The notes under the pieces were generated by a model. It was not told the origin of the DNA. It saw only the letters and a list, made by a program, of their open reading frames with translations, and ran no database searches. Shown in pieces: positions 1 to 7,410 of a DNA stretch of 20,875 bases. The stretch is from assembly GCA_003427395.1 (NCBI GenBank), contig BFEA01000135.1:378774-399648 (forward strand). Direction: 5' to 3'. This stretch comes from Chara braunii (Eukaryota > Streptophyta > Charophyceae > Charales > Characeae). A program made the position numbers and the translations under genes. Position 1 is the stretch's first letter, and every line of letters begins with the position of its first letter.

Positions 1-33
1 TTCACTCCGACGTTCGGGATGCCTGCGCCCGGT

Positions 34-83
34 AGTCCGAGCCTCGGCACGGATCGGCGTACCGGTCGGCCGAGGCTCGGACT
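34..83. repeat. 15-base perfect inverted repeat (hairpin)
   Basis: Positions 34-48 (AGTCCGAGCCTCGGC) are the exact reverse complement of 69-83, separated by 20 bases that are themselves GC-rich. A strong stem-loop is expected. No gene is adjacent, so it is more likely the end or core of a small foldback element than a transcription terminator. Confidence 0.75.
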
Positions 84-115
84 CGATAGCTGGGCCAGGT
101 ACTGGTGGTTTAACT

Positions 116-690
116 AACTACTGCCCACCGGAGCTAAGTGGCTGATAGCGCCAGCCAAAAATGAATACAGATGGCTTCGTTTTTTTTGGCGCGCAGGGTG
201 TTGTCAGGCTGGGCAAAGGGTCGGTCATAAGTACTGGTGACTTCGAGATATCATCGTTGAGTGACACATACCCCAACAATTTAGGAATTTCATTCATCTA
301 GGTCCAAGTTCGAACTCACCTCTGGGTTTCGAAAGTTATGGGTGTACTGCCAGTGACTGAGCTAGGATAGTTGCGTGTTAGATGGCTCGCCCCGAAGGCC
401 CAACTGGATCTGTATCAACAAATTGGGGATGTGAGGTGAGCAATCGCCAATTTCTGTAAGGATTGGTTTGGGGGGACAGGGGGGGGTGGATAGCATGGTA
501 GCATGGGTGGAATGGAGTAGGGACAAGCTGGGCAGCGATCAAAGGTTGGAGGGAGCAAGGGATTATCATCTGGTTTTCAGAGATTGGACACACATCGATC
601 CCTCCTTTCCACCACGCCCCACCTCAGATTTCGCCGACCCTTCTCCCCCCCCCCATGCCCTCTCCCAGATGGAAGTCCTGACATAAACGC
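116..690. other. Non-coding interval, no gene recognised
   Basis: Short overlapping open frames exist here on both strands but none resembles a protein family. The visible structure is a T run near 180-187, a G-rich stretch at 469-487 and a run of C at about 644-654. A box-B-like string (AGTTCGAACTC, about 307-317) has no partner box A at the right distance. Confidence 0.5.
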
Positions 691-691
691 C

Positions 692-726
692 ACGGCCGGA
701 TCCCGGTGCCCCCGGGTAACGGCCGT
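692..726. repeat. GC-rich hairpin
   Basis: ACGGCCG at 692-698 pairs with CGGCCGT at 720-726. The interior contains a further CCCGG/CCGGG pairing, giving a compact 35-base two-part stem. It lies about 95 bases upstream of the foldback repeat at 821-1082. Confidence 0.55.
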
Positions 727-820
727 CCAGCTTGAAGACGAACCTGCTCTCCTGGCGCCCCTCCGACGATCACAGGTCCCCGGTTAGACAAACAAGGGCA
801 AGCCAAGCGGGGAACCTGTT

Positions 821-1082
821 GGAGGCCCGGAACGAAAAACAGGCCGCCGATTCGATTTATCAATGGCGGCCCCCCGAGAGCACAGGTCGGAGGCCCGAAA
901 CAAAAAACGGGCCGCCGATTCGATTTATCAATGCCCCCCCCCCCATCCAGTACCTTTCCCCGCTTGAAATCTAAGACGTGCCGGGTAACAAGGAAGCCAA
1001 GCGGGGGAGCGCCGCCGCCGCCATTGATAAATAGAATCGACGGGCCGTTTTTCGTTTCGGACCTCCGACACTGCCTGTGGCC
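821..1082. repeat. Three-copy 45-base repeat, two direct and one inverted (foldback element)
   Basis: A 45-base unit starting GGAGGCCCG and ending TTTATCAATG is at 821-865 and again at 889-933 (3 differences). Its reverse complement is at 1022-1066 (5 differences from the second copy). Outside the inverted pair, CACAGG at 881-886 also has a counterpart in CCTGTG at about 1074-1079, so the arms extend further with a small insertion. Runs of C (934-944) and GCC (1010-1021) separate the copies. This looks like a foldback or MITE-type element. No transposase is present and no target-site duplication was recognised. Confidence 0.65.
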
Positions 1083-1331
1083 GACATATGAGAAAGGTTT
1101 TACTGGTGGCTTAATGGTCAATCCTATGGCCTCCAGGGGAATCATTTCTGGCAGGTGTCTGGAGGGATTACAGCGGCGGAATCAGCAAGCGACATGAAGG
1201 AATCTCATCCAGGGCAAAGCCCTCTAAGACTTCCGGGTGTCCCTGGCCAGGGCTAAAGAGGCGGGGCTCCTCGGTGGTTGTCTCATCTCATTTTGTTTGT
1301 GAGCCAGTTATTCTAAGAATCATCAGGTGCC
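1083..1331. other. Non-coding interval, nothing recognised
   Basis: No protein-like frame, RNA gene or clear repeat was seen here. It only links the foldback repeat to the tandem repeat downstream. Confidence 0.4.
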
Positions 1332-1505
1332 GTGCTAAATCCAGGTCTTTGTAGGACGCTCCACCAGCCTACTGTCATGATGTCATCACAAGTACATCTC
1401 TGATTCGGACAAAGCTGCCGGGTACCTTTATGTGCTAAAATCCAGGTGTTTGTAGGATGCTCCAGCAACCTATTGTCATCACAAGTACATCTCTTATGCA
1501 GACAA
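1332..1505. repeat. Two-copy degenerate direct repeat, ~75-82 base unit, period 100
   Basis: A unit beginning GTGCTAAAT-CCAGGT, containing TTTGTAGGA and TCATCACAAGTACATCTCT and ending GACAAA, is at 1332-1413 and again at 1432-1505. The second copy lacks a short internal TCATGA-like duplication. The second copy runs into AGACAAACAAGGGCAA (1500-1515), a 16-mer that also occurs exactly at 786-801 beside the foldback repeat, so the two regions share history. No coding potential was recognised. Confidence 0.7.
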
Positions 1506-1515
1506 ACAAGGGCAA

Positions 1516-2266
1516 CAATAAGACGCTGTTTTCTGATGAAGGGGGGTATATAACATTTCATAGAATCAGCGACCAACTCTCCTAATAGCAGTGTGGAGAG
1601 CTGTGTATACTACCACTTAAACCACCAGTACTTCCTCGTGTCCTGCCCGTTAACGCGCCACGATTTTAGGAAATGAACGGGCTACTACAGGAGCGCCCAA
1701 ATTCATCCGACTAGAAACATTTCTACTCTGTTTTTTCTCCGTGGCTGATAGCTGGGCCAAGTACTGGTGCTTTAAACTATCACCCACCGCAGGCTGCCAG
1801 GTAGGCCAGCAACTCAGGCTGCTGTGTAGCCCTGATGTGGAGTCGGGTCGCGCCGTTGTGCGTCATCATTTTCCATGATTATCTTTAACAGGATGCACTA
1901 CCTGTGCTCGGATTGTCACTGTCTGTCTTTTCTCCCACCTTGCGTGTCTTACACTGTCGTTATGCTTGTCATGCGATTGTGTCTATGTGAAGTGAGCGTC
2001 TTACCATACACATCATCTGCTAGGATTGGGGTAAGAAGATTGGCTCATCAAGGAATCTGTGTGCAGGGGTCGGGTGGTTTCGTCAACGCGGGGCCAGCTG
2101 CCCATCCCTGGCATCCATAGATGCTTGTACTGGAGACCATTCGGTTTGGAGTCTTTGGACCTTTCCTAAAATAGCTGTTCCATTCGCAGACTTCTTAAAC
2201 CCCTGTTAGGATTTTTTTGGAGTGAAATTTGGAAACCCGTAGGCGAGCCTGTGGGTATCTTGTTAG
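1516..2266. other. Non-coding interval with scattered repeat fragments
   Basis: Apart from the dispersed repeat copies at 1615-1632 and 1747-1778, I see no gene. The short open frames lack any family signature. Near 2239-2258 a CCCGTAGG/CCTGTGGG pair could form a weak hairpin just before the T19 tract. Confidence 0.4.
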
Positions 2267-2543
2267 TTTTTTTTTTTTTTTTTTTGAGGCTTGGGGCCTT
2301 TTTTCAGTCTCTTTTTGTTTCACACGTACTTTACGATTGCACGTGCTATTTGATTCCTTTACTCTTTTTTGTTCTGCTGCTTGCTTTTTTTGGCCTGCAG
2401 AGGCCCCTCTGCTACAGGGGAGGGGCTCCACCTCATCAAGAAGGATTGGAGACCTAGCTACCCCTGAATCTGGAACCCCATTACTTTGTGTATATCGCCT
2501 TGGGCATTGGGCCTTAATATGATTTAAAAAAAAAAAAAAAAAA
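2267..2543. repeat. Segment bounded by T19 and A18 homopolymers
   Basis: A run of 19 T (2267-2285) and a run of 18 A (2526-2543) bound about 240 bases. Bounding runs in this polarity look like the poly(A) tails of retroposed sequences: one inserted on the minus strand (tail = T run) and one on the plus strand (tail = A run). The plus-strand piece ending at 2543 contains a CCCCTCTGCTACAGGGG hairpin at about 2403-2419. The source element is not recognised. Confidence 0.45.
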
Positions 2544-2572
2544 TCATGTGGGGGAAGGTGGGCGACCGAGTG

Positions 2573-2595
2573 TTTTTTTTTTTTTTTTTTTTTAA

Positions 2596-2626
<31 letters not shown>
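2573..2626. repeat. T21 tract followed by ATT/ATTT microsatellite
   Basis: T runs from 2573 to 2593 and is followed by ATT and then ATTT units to about 2626. With the A18 tract at 2526-2543 this forms an A-run/T-run inverted pair 29 bases apart, which could fold into a long A:T stem. Confidence 0.8.
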
Positions 2627-2628
<2 letters not shown>

Positions 2629-2786
2629 GCTGTCAAGCGGACTCAAGCCATCATTACCCACCCCTGGGGCTAGGTCCCATTAGCAGTCGGATAGGAGTGT
2701 GGCCGATCCAGTGTGACACTGAGTGGCAGCAGCCAGACAGGTTCATTACGAATTTCTGGGCTGAGAAAACAGGAGAAAGGCCAAAA

Positions 2787-2973
2787 AAGAAAAAAGAAAC
2801 AGAAACCTCCCACCGGAAATCACGGCAGAGTGCTTCCCAGCCGTGGTTGCAAAAACAGTGAACAAAGTAACCGCCACATNAAGAAAAAAGAAACAGAAAC
2901 CTCCCACCGGAAATCACGGCAGAGTGCTTCCCAGCCGTGGTTGCAAAAACAGTGAACAAAGTAACCGCCACAT
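2787..2973. other. Scaffold join: identical 93-base copies around a single N
   Basis: The only ambiguous base in the window is the N at 2880. The 93 bases before it (2787-2879) are identical to the 93 bases after it (2881-2973), ending in CCGCCACAT both times. The sequence then continues uniquely with TTTCTGG. Exact duplication abutting one N is what results when two contigs with an unmerged overlap are joined. The apparent duplication should be treated as artefact, and the true sequence probably carries one copy. Confidence 0.85.
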
Positions 2974-3328
2974 TTTCTGGAATAAACTCGACTTCTGACA
3001 GCAGTGATCCTGACACCCTCCATATAATCCGTGATTGAAGGAGGGCTCCACCCAATGAGATAATTGCACAACAGCAAGTAAAATGCTGAAAATCTTCTAT
3101 CCAGTGGGCTAAGGTTGACCCCAACCGATTGAAAAGATTCTGGCGGGAATTCTGGCGGGAAGCTGTCTTTGCACGGGCATGCCCAGTGTTAAGGAGAGGA
3201 GGGGAACGAAGATCTCCTTACTTTTTCGGGTAATACATGTAAAATACTGACGGTGGGATCACGAGTAGTGCACGGCAGGATTTGGGTCACTCAACTGCCC
3301 CACAAACTCGTTTCTATCCTATCCCGTT
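2974..3328. other. Non-coding interval with a 12-base tandem repeat
   Basis: A 12-base unit (ATTCTGGCGGGA) is repeated twice in tandem at about 3138-3161. Each copy contains GGCGGGAA, which matches the E2F consensus, and a CCAAT string lies at about 3050. No coding sequence follows that would make these a promoter, so they are listed only as sequence facts. Confidence 0.4.
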
Positions 3329-3346
3329 GCTGGTGGGACCTCGCCC

Positions 3347-3842
3347 CTGGAGCCGGGACCCACTAGCATCGAGTAAATCGGTGTGTGGCGGCCGTTTCTT
3401 TTTAAAAAAACATATAAAGAATCCTTTTTTGGATTTTCAGAAATGCAAAGAAAACAAGGCCAACGCTATGCATCCACACTTCCACCAACCCGGTACATCT
3501 GCATGCGACCTTCCTGCCGGCCTGTTTGCAGTCTTCCACGGTATTCTCAATTTCTGCGAAAAAAAAATAGCAAGGCGCGAAGCTTCAAAAACACCCCCCC
3601 CCTAAAACAACCATAGTATTGCAGCTTTGCGCCACGCAAAGTGGCTACCTAAATGGACAAAAAAATGAAAACGAAACTCTTCTATTGGCCGGCGGAAAGA
3701 TACGTCCACGAAATCGGTCCTTATCGCCCTGCGCCGAAGATACACAAAAGGATCAACGGTCGTCGGATGTCACCTCTCGCCGCACGCGGTTGAAAACCGA
3801 ACTGCCGAAGCGTAAATCTATGCTAGTGGGTCCCTGCTCCAG
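3347..3842. mobile_element. 496-base element with 23-base terminal inverted repeats (MITE-like)
   Basis: The left end at 3347-3369 begins CTGGAGCCGGGACCCACTAG. It matches the reverse complement of 3820-3842 (CTAGTGGGTCCCTGCTCCAG at 3823-3842) at 22 of 23 positions. A related GCTGGTGGGACC at 3329-3340 forms an additional hairpin with 3356-3367. The interior (3370-3819) has no transposase-like frame, an ATATAAAG string near 3410, an A-rich and C-run segment around 3560-3602, and a CTTTGC/GCAAAG hairpin near 3623-3639. Length and ends fit a non-autonomous DNA transposon. No target-site duplication was recognised, so the superfamily is open. Confidence 0.55.
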
Positions 3843-3891
3843 TCATGAGCCCTCTCATCAAGTTTTAGGCTTTTATTTTCCTCTCGCTCTC

Positions 3892-4306
3892 TTTTTTTTT
3901 TTTTTTTTGAGTTACTGCAAGAACCTTTTTTTTTTTTCAAAAATTATCTCCGGGCTACTAGGGGTGCTGATATGAGCAGACGCCCCTAGTACCGTGGGGG
4001 AGGCTCCGTCTATTGATGGGGAGCTGCACCTGCTGGAAAAAGGGTCCAGCGTACTGCAAGAACCTTGATTTAGTAATTTTTATTATGATTATTATTATTT
4101 TTTATTATTATTATTTTTTTTAAGGCTAATTCTTTGAAGCCCAACCAATTCAATTACCTGTCAAATTATTATTATTACTGCAAGAACCTTGTCATTATAG
4201 TATTACGGGGAACCCCGTAGCAGCCACATCCGTGCTCAAGCCTCCCACGAGGGAACATGCGGGAGCTGCACCCACTAGCAGGTTGCTCTTGCTTTTTTTT
4301 TTTTTA
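3892..4306. repeat. T-rich and ATT-rich repeat cluster with a thrice-repeated 15-mer
   Basis: T17 (3892-3908), T12 (3926-3937), ATT-type microsatellites (about 4075-4122 and 4165-4176) and T14 (4293-4306) are interspersed with three exact copies of TACTGCAAGAACCTT at 3913-3927, 4052-4066 and 4176-4190. Two hairpins sit among them: TACTAGGGGTGCTG at 3956-3969 with 3977-3991, and the near-palindrome TACGGGGAACCCCGTA at 4204-4219. GGGAGCTGCACC occurs twice (near 4019 and 4261). The arrangement suggests repeated insertion or duplication of one small element. Confidence 0.55.
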
Positions 4307-4422
4307 ATGAAGGTGGCATTAGAATTGTACAATAATAGTAGAAGAAGGCCACCGAGGAAACTCAAGATAGAACCTAAGAGGAAACTCAAGATAGAACGTA
4401 ATTCCCCCCTGTCCAGTTGACG

Positions 4423-4510
4423 TGGCTCAGTGGCTCAGTGGTTAGAGCACCGATTGGAAATGCCTGCGCATTGTGGTATAAGGTTGTGGGTTCAAAACCC
4501 CGCAGCCTTG
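4423..4510 (+). repeat. tRNA-like sequence (pol III box A and box B), SINE head or tRNA pseudogene
   Basis: TGGCTCAGTGGTTAGAGCAC at 4431-4450 matches a tRNA D-arm/box A, and GGTTCAAAACC at 4489-4499 matches box B with a plausible TGGG/CCCC T-stem. The spacing is a little long for a tRNA. The first eight bases of box A (TGGCTCAG) are duplicated at 4423-4430. CTGTCCAG at about 4409-4416 and CTGGACAG at about 4548-4555 flank it as a short inverted pair. No paired acceptor stem or clear anticodon stem was seen, so a functional tRNA is unlikely. A tRNA-derived SINE head is the better reading. Confidence 0.6.
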
Positions 4511-4730
4511 CGCACGGACACCGGCAGGGCGTTAGATTGATGCACACCTGGACAGAAATCCCCTTGGGCTGACGCATGGTACTATTACGGACACTGCCTG
4601 CGCACCACCCAAGGGTAGTCCACGGTGTTGTATGTTGGTTGTGGGTTTCACAGGGTTTGCTTGGGGTGGTGGTCCCGGGTGTTCTGATGCTCTCCCCACC
4701 CAGTTTGGCATATCACACAATCATTCCATT

Positions 4731-4800
4731 TCCGGTAGTTGCTCATATGGTAGAGTCTTGGATTACATGTTACAAAGGTCACGGGTTCAAACTTGGTTCG
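4731..4800 (+). repeat. Second tRNA-like sequence (box A and box B)
   Basis: TAGTTGCTCATATGGTAGAG (4736-4755) resembles a D-arm/box A, and GGTTCAAACTT (4784-4794) resembles box B. The 48-base spacing is tRNA-like. It is followed by a GGGGGGGTCCTT unit repeated twice (about 4807-4830). It lacks a paired acceptor stem and a poly(A) tail, so it is probably a decayed SINE head or tRNA-derived pseudogene, distinct from the copy about 300 bases upstream. Confidence 0.5.
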
Positions 4801-4869
4801 GTCCTCGGGGGGGGTCCTTGGGGGGGGTCCTTGTCCAGCTGGCCCCGTTCTCTCCTGGATACATGATTC

Positions 4870-4995
4870 ACAGAGTACACATAGCTTTCGGGCATACACA
4901 CATAGCTTGCGAATTATATATCGCGTACAGGTTACATACACAGGTTTCCACACATGATACTGTCTACACAGATTCCCAGAATATATACACAAAAA
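4870..4995. repeat. Degenerate CA-rich sequence
   Basis: ACACA-type strings recur (AGTACACATAG, CATACACACATAG, TACATACACAGG, CCACACATGATAC and similar), suggesting an old decayed CA microsatellite or minisatellite. Open frames through it are low-complexity by-products. Confidence 0.4.
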
Positions 4996-5111
4996 ACAGG
5001 CCGGGGAGCTAGTCACTGGTGGGGTCCAGTGCTTGCAGTAGGTTCAGGTAGGTTGGATAAGGTGCCATTGGGTGCAGTTCCTACTGACATTCGGATAGAA
5101 CTGTCTGGTGG

Positions 5112-5112
<1 letters not shown>

Positions 5113-5167
<55 letters not shown>
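5113..5167. repeat. (TA)27 microsatellite
   Basis: Uninterrupted TA dinucleotides cover 55 bases. It is self-complementary and prone to length variation. The tyrosine-isoleucine open frames that cross it in several registers are an artefact of the repeat. Confidence 0.97.
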
Positions 5168-5169
<2 letters not shown>

Positions 5170-5581
5170 GGCCTGTAGTTCATTGTCTGGGCCTGGCGTC
5201 CGAAGTAACTTCGCGTTCGACAAGGTTCGTCCGATTCCGCTTCCAGCAGGGCTGCGCAATCTATGGACCCTGGTGCCTATCACTGCTGTTAGGTCCAAGT
5301 TGCCTGCCCATTGGTAGGGCAATAGTCCTGAGTGCTGGTCACACCGAGGTAGAACAGTGAGATAGGGGGTGCGCTAGGAGTATTGACGTGAGGATGGGTT
5401 TGGGAGGTGGTATCATATTCCAGGACACCCACGGCTCACAGTTCAGGTGATCACTGTTAACACACTGACTCGCCTCACAGCCGGTAGCATCAGGACCGAG
5501 CTTCTTCGATGGGCCAGGGATCCCTGTGCCTACCCCTCCGGTCCCCTCCCCCCTCCATTTCTAAATTTATGCGTGTCATCC
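5168..5581. other. Non-coding interval, nothing recognised
   Basis: No protein family signature, RNA gene or long repeat was seen. A short palindrome (CGAAGTAACTTCG, near 5201-5213) is the only local structure noted. Confidence 0.4.
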
Positions 5582-5881
5582 TTTTTTTTTTTTTTTTTTT
5601 TTTGGAAAAGAGTTCAAAAGACACTACTGGCGTGACTCATCTTCTCTGTATCCTTGCAATTTTTTTACGGATGTCCCTAAGCACTCCCGCCCTCCCCCTC
5701 TGAACATCATGTTACAGTCTCTGCTCAATGCGGCTCTGTGGGGACCACCAACGGCCTATCTCTAGGTGGAGGGCGCCCAGCTTGCCCAGGAAGGTATATG
5801 AGGCCAATGGAGGGGGGATATGAACCTAGGACCTGCTGAATGCCACTTGCATGCCTTACCAACTGAGCTACCTAGGCCGCT
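5582..5881 (-). mobile_element. tRNA-derived SINE with poly(A) tail, about 300 bases
   Basis: Read on the minus strand, the element starts at about 5881 with a tRNA-like head: box A TAGCTCAGTTGGTAAGGCA (plus positions 5852-5870) and box B GGTTCATATCC (5816-5826) at canonical spacing. A tRNA-unrelated body of about 210 bases follows, and it ends in a 22-base poly(A) tail, seen as T22 at 5582-5603 on the plus strand. Head, body and tail in the correct order are the hallmark of a pol III-transcribed SINE, which depends on LINE proteins for mobility. No convincing target-site duplication was found beside the two ends. The LINE partner cannot be told from this sequence. Confidence 0.72.
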
Positions 5882-5916
5882 GGATAGGGGTTCCTTTCCT
5901 CTCCTGGCCGACTAAG

Positions 5917-6011
5917 GGCCAGATCCCACTAGCCCCTATTGTTCATTTTTGACCCTGGATTACGAAGATCAACGGTCAAAAATGAATAATAGGGGCTAGT
6001 GGGATCTGGCC
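5917..6011. mobile_element. Near-perfect 95-base hairpin, possible Harbinger-type MITE
   Basis: The left arm (5917-5954, starting GGCCAGATCCCACTAGCCCC) and the right arm (5974-6011) are reverse complements at 37 of 38 positions around a 19-base loop. Both sides are flanked by CTAA (5912-5915 and about 6013-6016), compatible with a TAA target-site duplication, and the left end reads TAA-GGGCC. These features fit a PIF/Harbinger-type MITE, though the right terminus (GGCCGTC-TAA) is imperfect. Such a stem would also be a good substrate for Dicer-type processing if transcribed. The CCCACTAG core is shared with the terminal repeats at 3347-3366. Confidence 0.65.
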
Positions 6012-6616
6012 GTCTAACATGATTTTTTGCGATACTAATGTGAGTCCCCCCGCCGCCGAAAACCTCAGTCCCTGTGAGTTAGGGCCGGGTTGTACGGAGG
6101 GGCGGCTACCGTTCGTCACCAGCGGGTCCAATCCCGCCGTTTTCAAGCGGCAACTTTGCCGATGTTTTGTGCTCAGAAGAATTCATAAAAATGTCTGAAA
6201 ATTTGAGGGTCCGTAGATTAGGTCGTGATCTTTCAAGGAAAAATATTAGAATAAATAAATAAAATTATTTTTGACCGCAAAATATTTGCCGCGCCAATTC
6301 GGTGCACTTTCGATTTTTGCCGCAAATTTCATTTTTGAGGCCCGCCCGGTTTTCCACTCTGTACTACCGGTACCCGCGGGAAACGGCGCTACCGGTACCC
6401 GCGAGGTTTCTGACGTCAGAGGGACTGGTGGTTATACTCACACTACTACGGGTACTCACACTACTATAGGTCTTCAACCGAATAGAAAGCCCCGTCATTA
6501 TAGCTGTATGTGGGGCAACTTTACGTCCAGTTACAGCTGTAGTTACCGGGCGTTCTATTGGGGTGAAGATGGCAGTAGTAGCACTTTCAAAATGCATCTA
6601 AACTCCAATTACACCA
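6012..6616. other. Non-coding interval with short direct repeats
   Basis: CTACCGGTACCCGCG occurs twice, at 6364-6378 and 6389-6403. ACTCACACTACTA occurs twice at about 6434-6464. TTTGCCGC occurs twice around 6286 and 6317, and TGACGTCA (a bZIP-type palindrome) is at about 6411-6418. A 127-codon open frame from 6271 crosses these repeats but shows no family resemblance, and I do not call it a gene. Confidence 0.4.
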
Positions 6617-6690
6617 ATGGGCCTAGCTCAGTTGGTACATCCGTGAACTGTTGAATACAAACCCAAGTTCGAATCCAGATACAATCAGAT
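6617..6690 (+). repeat. Third plus-strand tRNA-like sequence at the 5' edge of LINE A
   Basis: TAGCTCAGTTGGTACA (6624-6639) matches box A and AGTTCGAATCC (6666-6676) matches box B, 42 bases apart as in a tRNA. Acceptor pairing is not evident. It lies immediately before the first recognisable LINE A codons. It may be a SINE or tRNA pseudogene into which LINE A inserted, or pre-existing debris beside the truncation point. Confidence 0.5.
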
Positions 6691-6720
6691 CACTAGAATA
6701 AACAACAAAAACGGCATGCA

Positions 6721-7410
6721 ATCTTTGAACAACTAAAAGGAGTGGAAGGTAGGGAATGGCCGGGCGCCATCTGTGTACAGGAAATACACTTGATGGATAC
6801 TGCAGATCATCATCATACACATGGACAGATCTAGCCCCATCAAGCCTTCAGGGCACACGCACCCAGACCAGGTAGTGCATGAGTAGCAATATGGCTTCCT
6901 CCTAACTCTAGAGTTGATCCACTTTATTGGGAAGCTGATAAGGAAGAAGGGAGATGGGTTTTTATCTTGGCAATGTTAGAGATTAAAGTTGTGACAATCC
7001 TATGCGTATACGGCCCCAATGATGTAAGAGAAAGAAGTCGCTTCTTTGAATCTCTAAAGGGTCATCTTCCCGTCGGTATCCCAGTGGTAATGGCAGAAGA
7101 CTTCAATGCATCACCAAACAGACAGCTGGATCGTTGGCAGATCCCTTCCCCCTGTCCACAGTACGTGGAAAGGGATGAATAAATAATTGAAGGACTATGC
7201 CAGTCTCTCAACCTCTTCGATGCATACAGACGTCTTTTTTCGATAAAACGTAAATTCACATGTTTTAGGAAGAATCAAACAATGAATGCATCTAAATCTC
7301 GAATTGATCTCATACTTTTATCGGAAGAACTAGAAGGAACTCTTCAATTAGCAGAAATTTTCCCTCGAAGTGTCTTCCCTGACCTTGATCATGCTATGAT
7401 TGCAGTACTA
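6721..7410 (+). pseudogene. LINE A AP-endonuclease domain (broken)
   Basis: In LINE the APE-type endonuclease nicks target DNA to prime reverse transcription. In frame 1 the conserved order is visible: the QE motif (E codon 6781), YGPN (7009-7020), the DxN motif as AEDFNA (7093-7110), SRIDLI (7297-7314), and DH near FPDLDHAMI (D 7387, H 7390). The usual GDxN glycine is glutamate and the usual SDH serine is leucine. The first residues of the domain (the NxxG strand) are missing or unrecognisable. Stops at 6832 (TAG), 6880 (TGA) and 7180 (TAA) interrupt it, but the frame is otherwise kept, showing decay by point mutation. The longest open part runs 7282-8172 into the connector. Confidence 0.8.

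Larger units (their letters stand above)
85..1778. repeat. Dispersed GTACTGGTGG-containing repeat (two direct, one inverted copy)
   Basis: About 31 bases at 85-115 (GATAGCTGGGCC then GTACTGGTGG and TTTAA) recur at 1747-1778 with few changes. The reverse complement of the second half occurs at 1615-1632. Both direct copies lie near a GTGGCTGATAG string (138-148 and 1741-1751), and a shorter AAGTACTGGTGA occurs near 230. The entry spans all copies; the DNA between them is not part of the repeat. The element type is not recognised. Confidence 0.5.

Noticed and set aside
307-317. AGTTCGAACTC as box B of a tRNA gene
   Set aside because: No box A occurs 30-60 bases upstream and no stems pair.
3138-3161. 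Tandem GGCGGGAA sites as an E2F-regulated promoter
   Set aside because: They match the consensus, but no coding sequence lies downstream and the pair comes from a simple 12-base tandem duplication.
3409-3443. ATATAAAG with a downstream TTTTCAG as promoter and splice acceptor
   Set aside because: It lies inside the MITE-like element, and no exon or conserved coding follows.
4632-5016. Overlapping 122-126 codon frames on opposite strands
   Set aside because: They run through a tRNA-like sequence, G-runs and CA-rich repeat, and neither has a recognisable domain.
5044-5322. Open frames on both strands through the TA repeat
   Set aside because: They are tyrosine-isoleucine runs forced by (TA)27, and the flanks have no family resemblance.
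6271-6654. 127-codon frame ending in the tRNA-like sequence
   Set aside because: It crosses short direct repeats and a tRNA-like element, and its T/S/Y-rich text follows the repeats.
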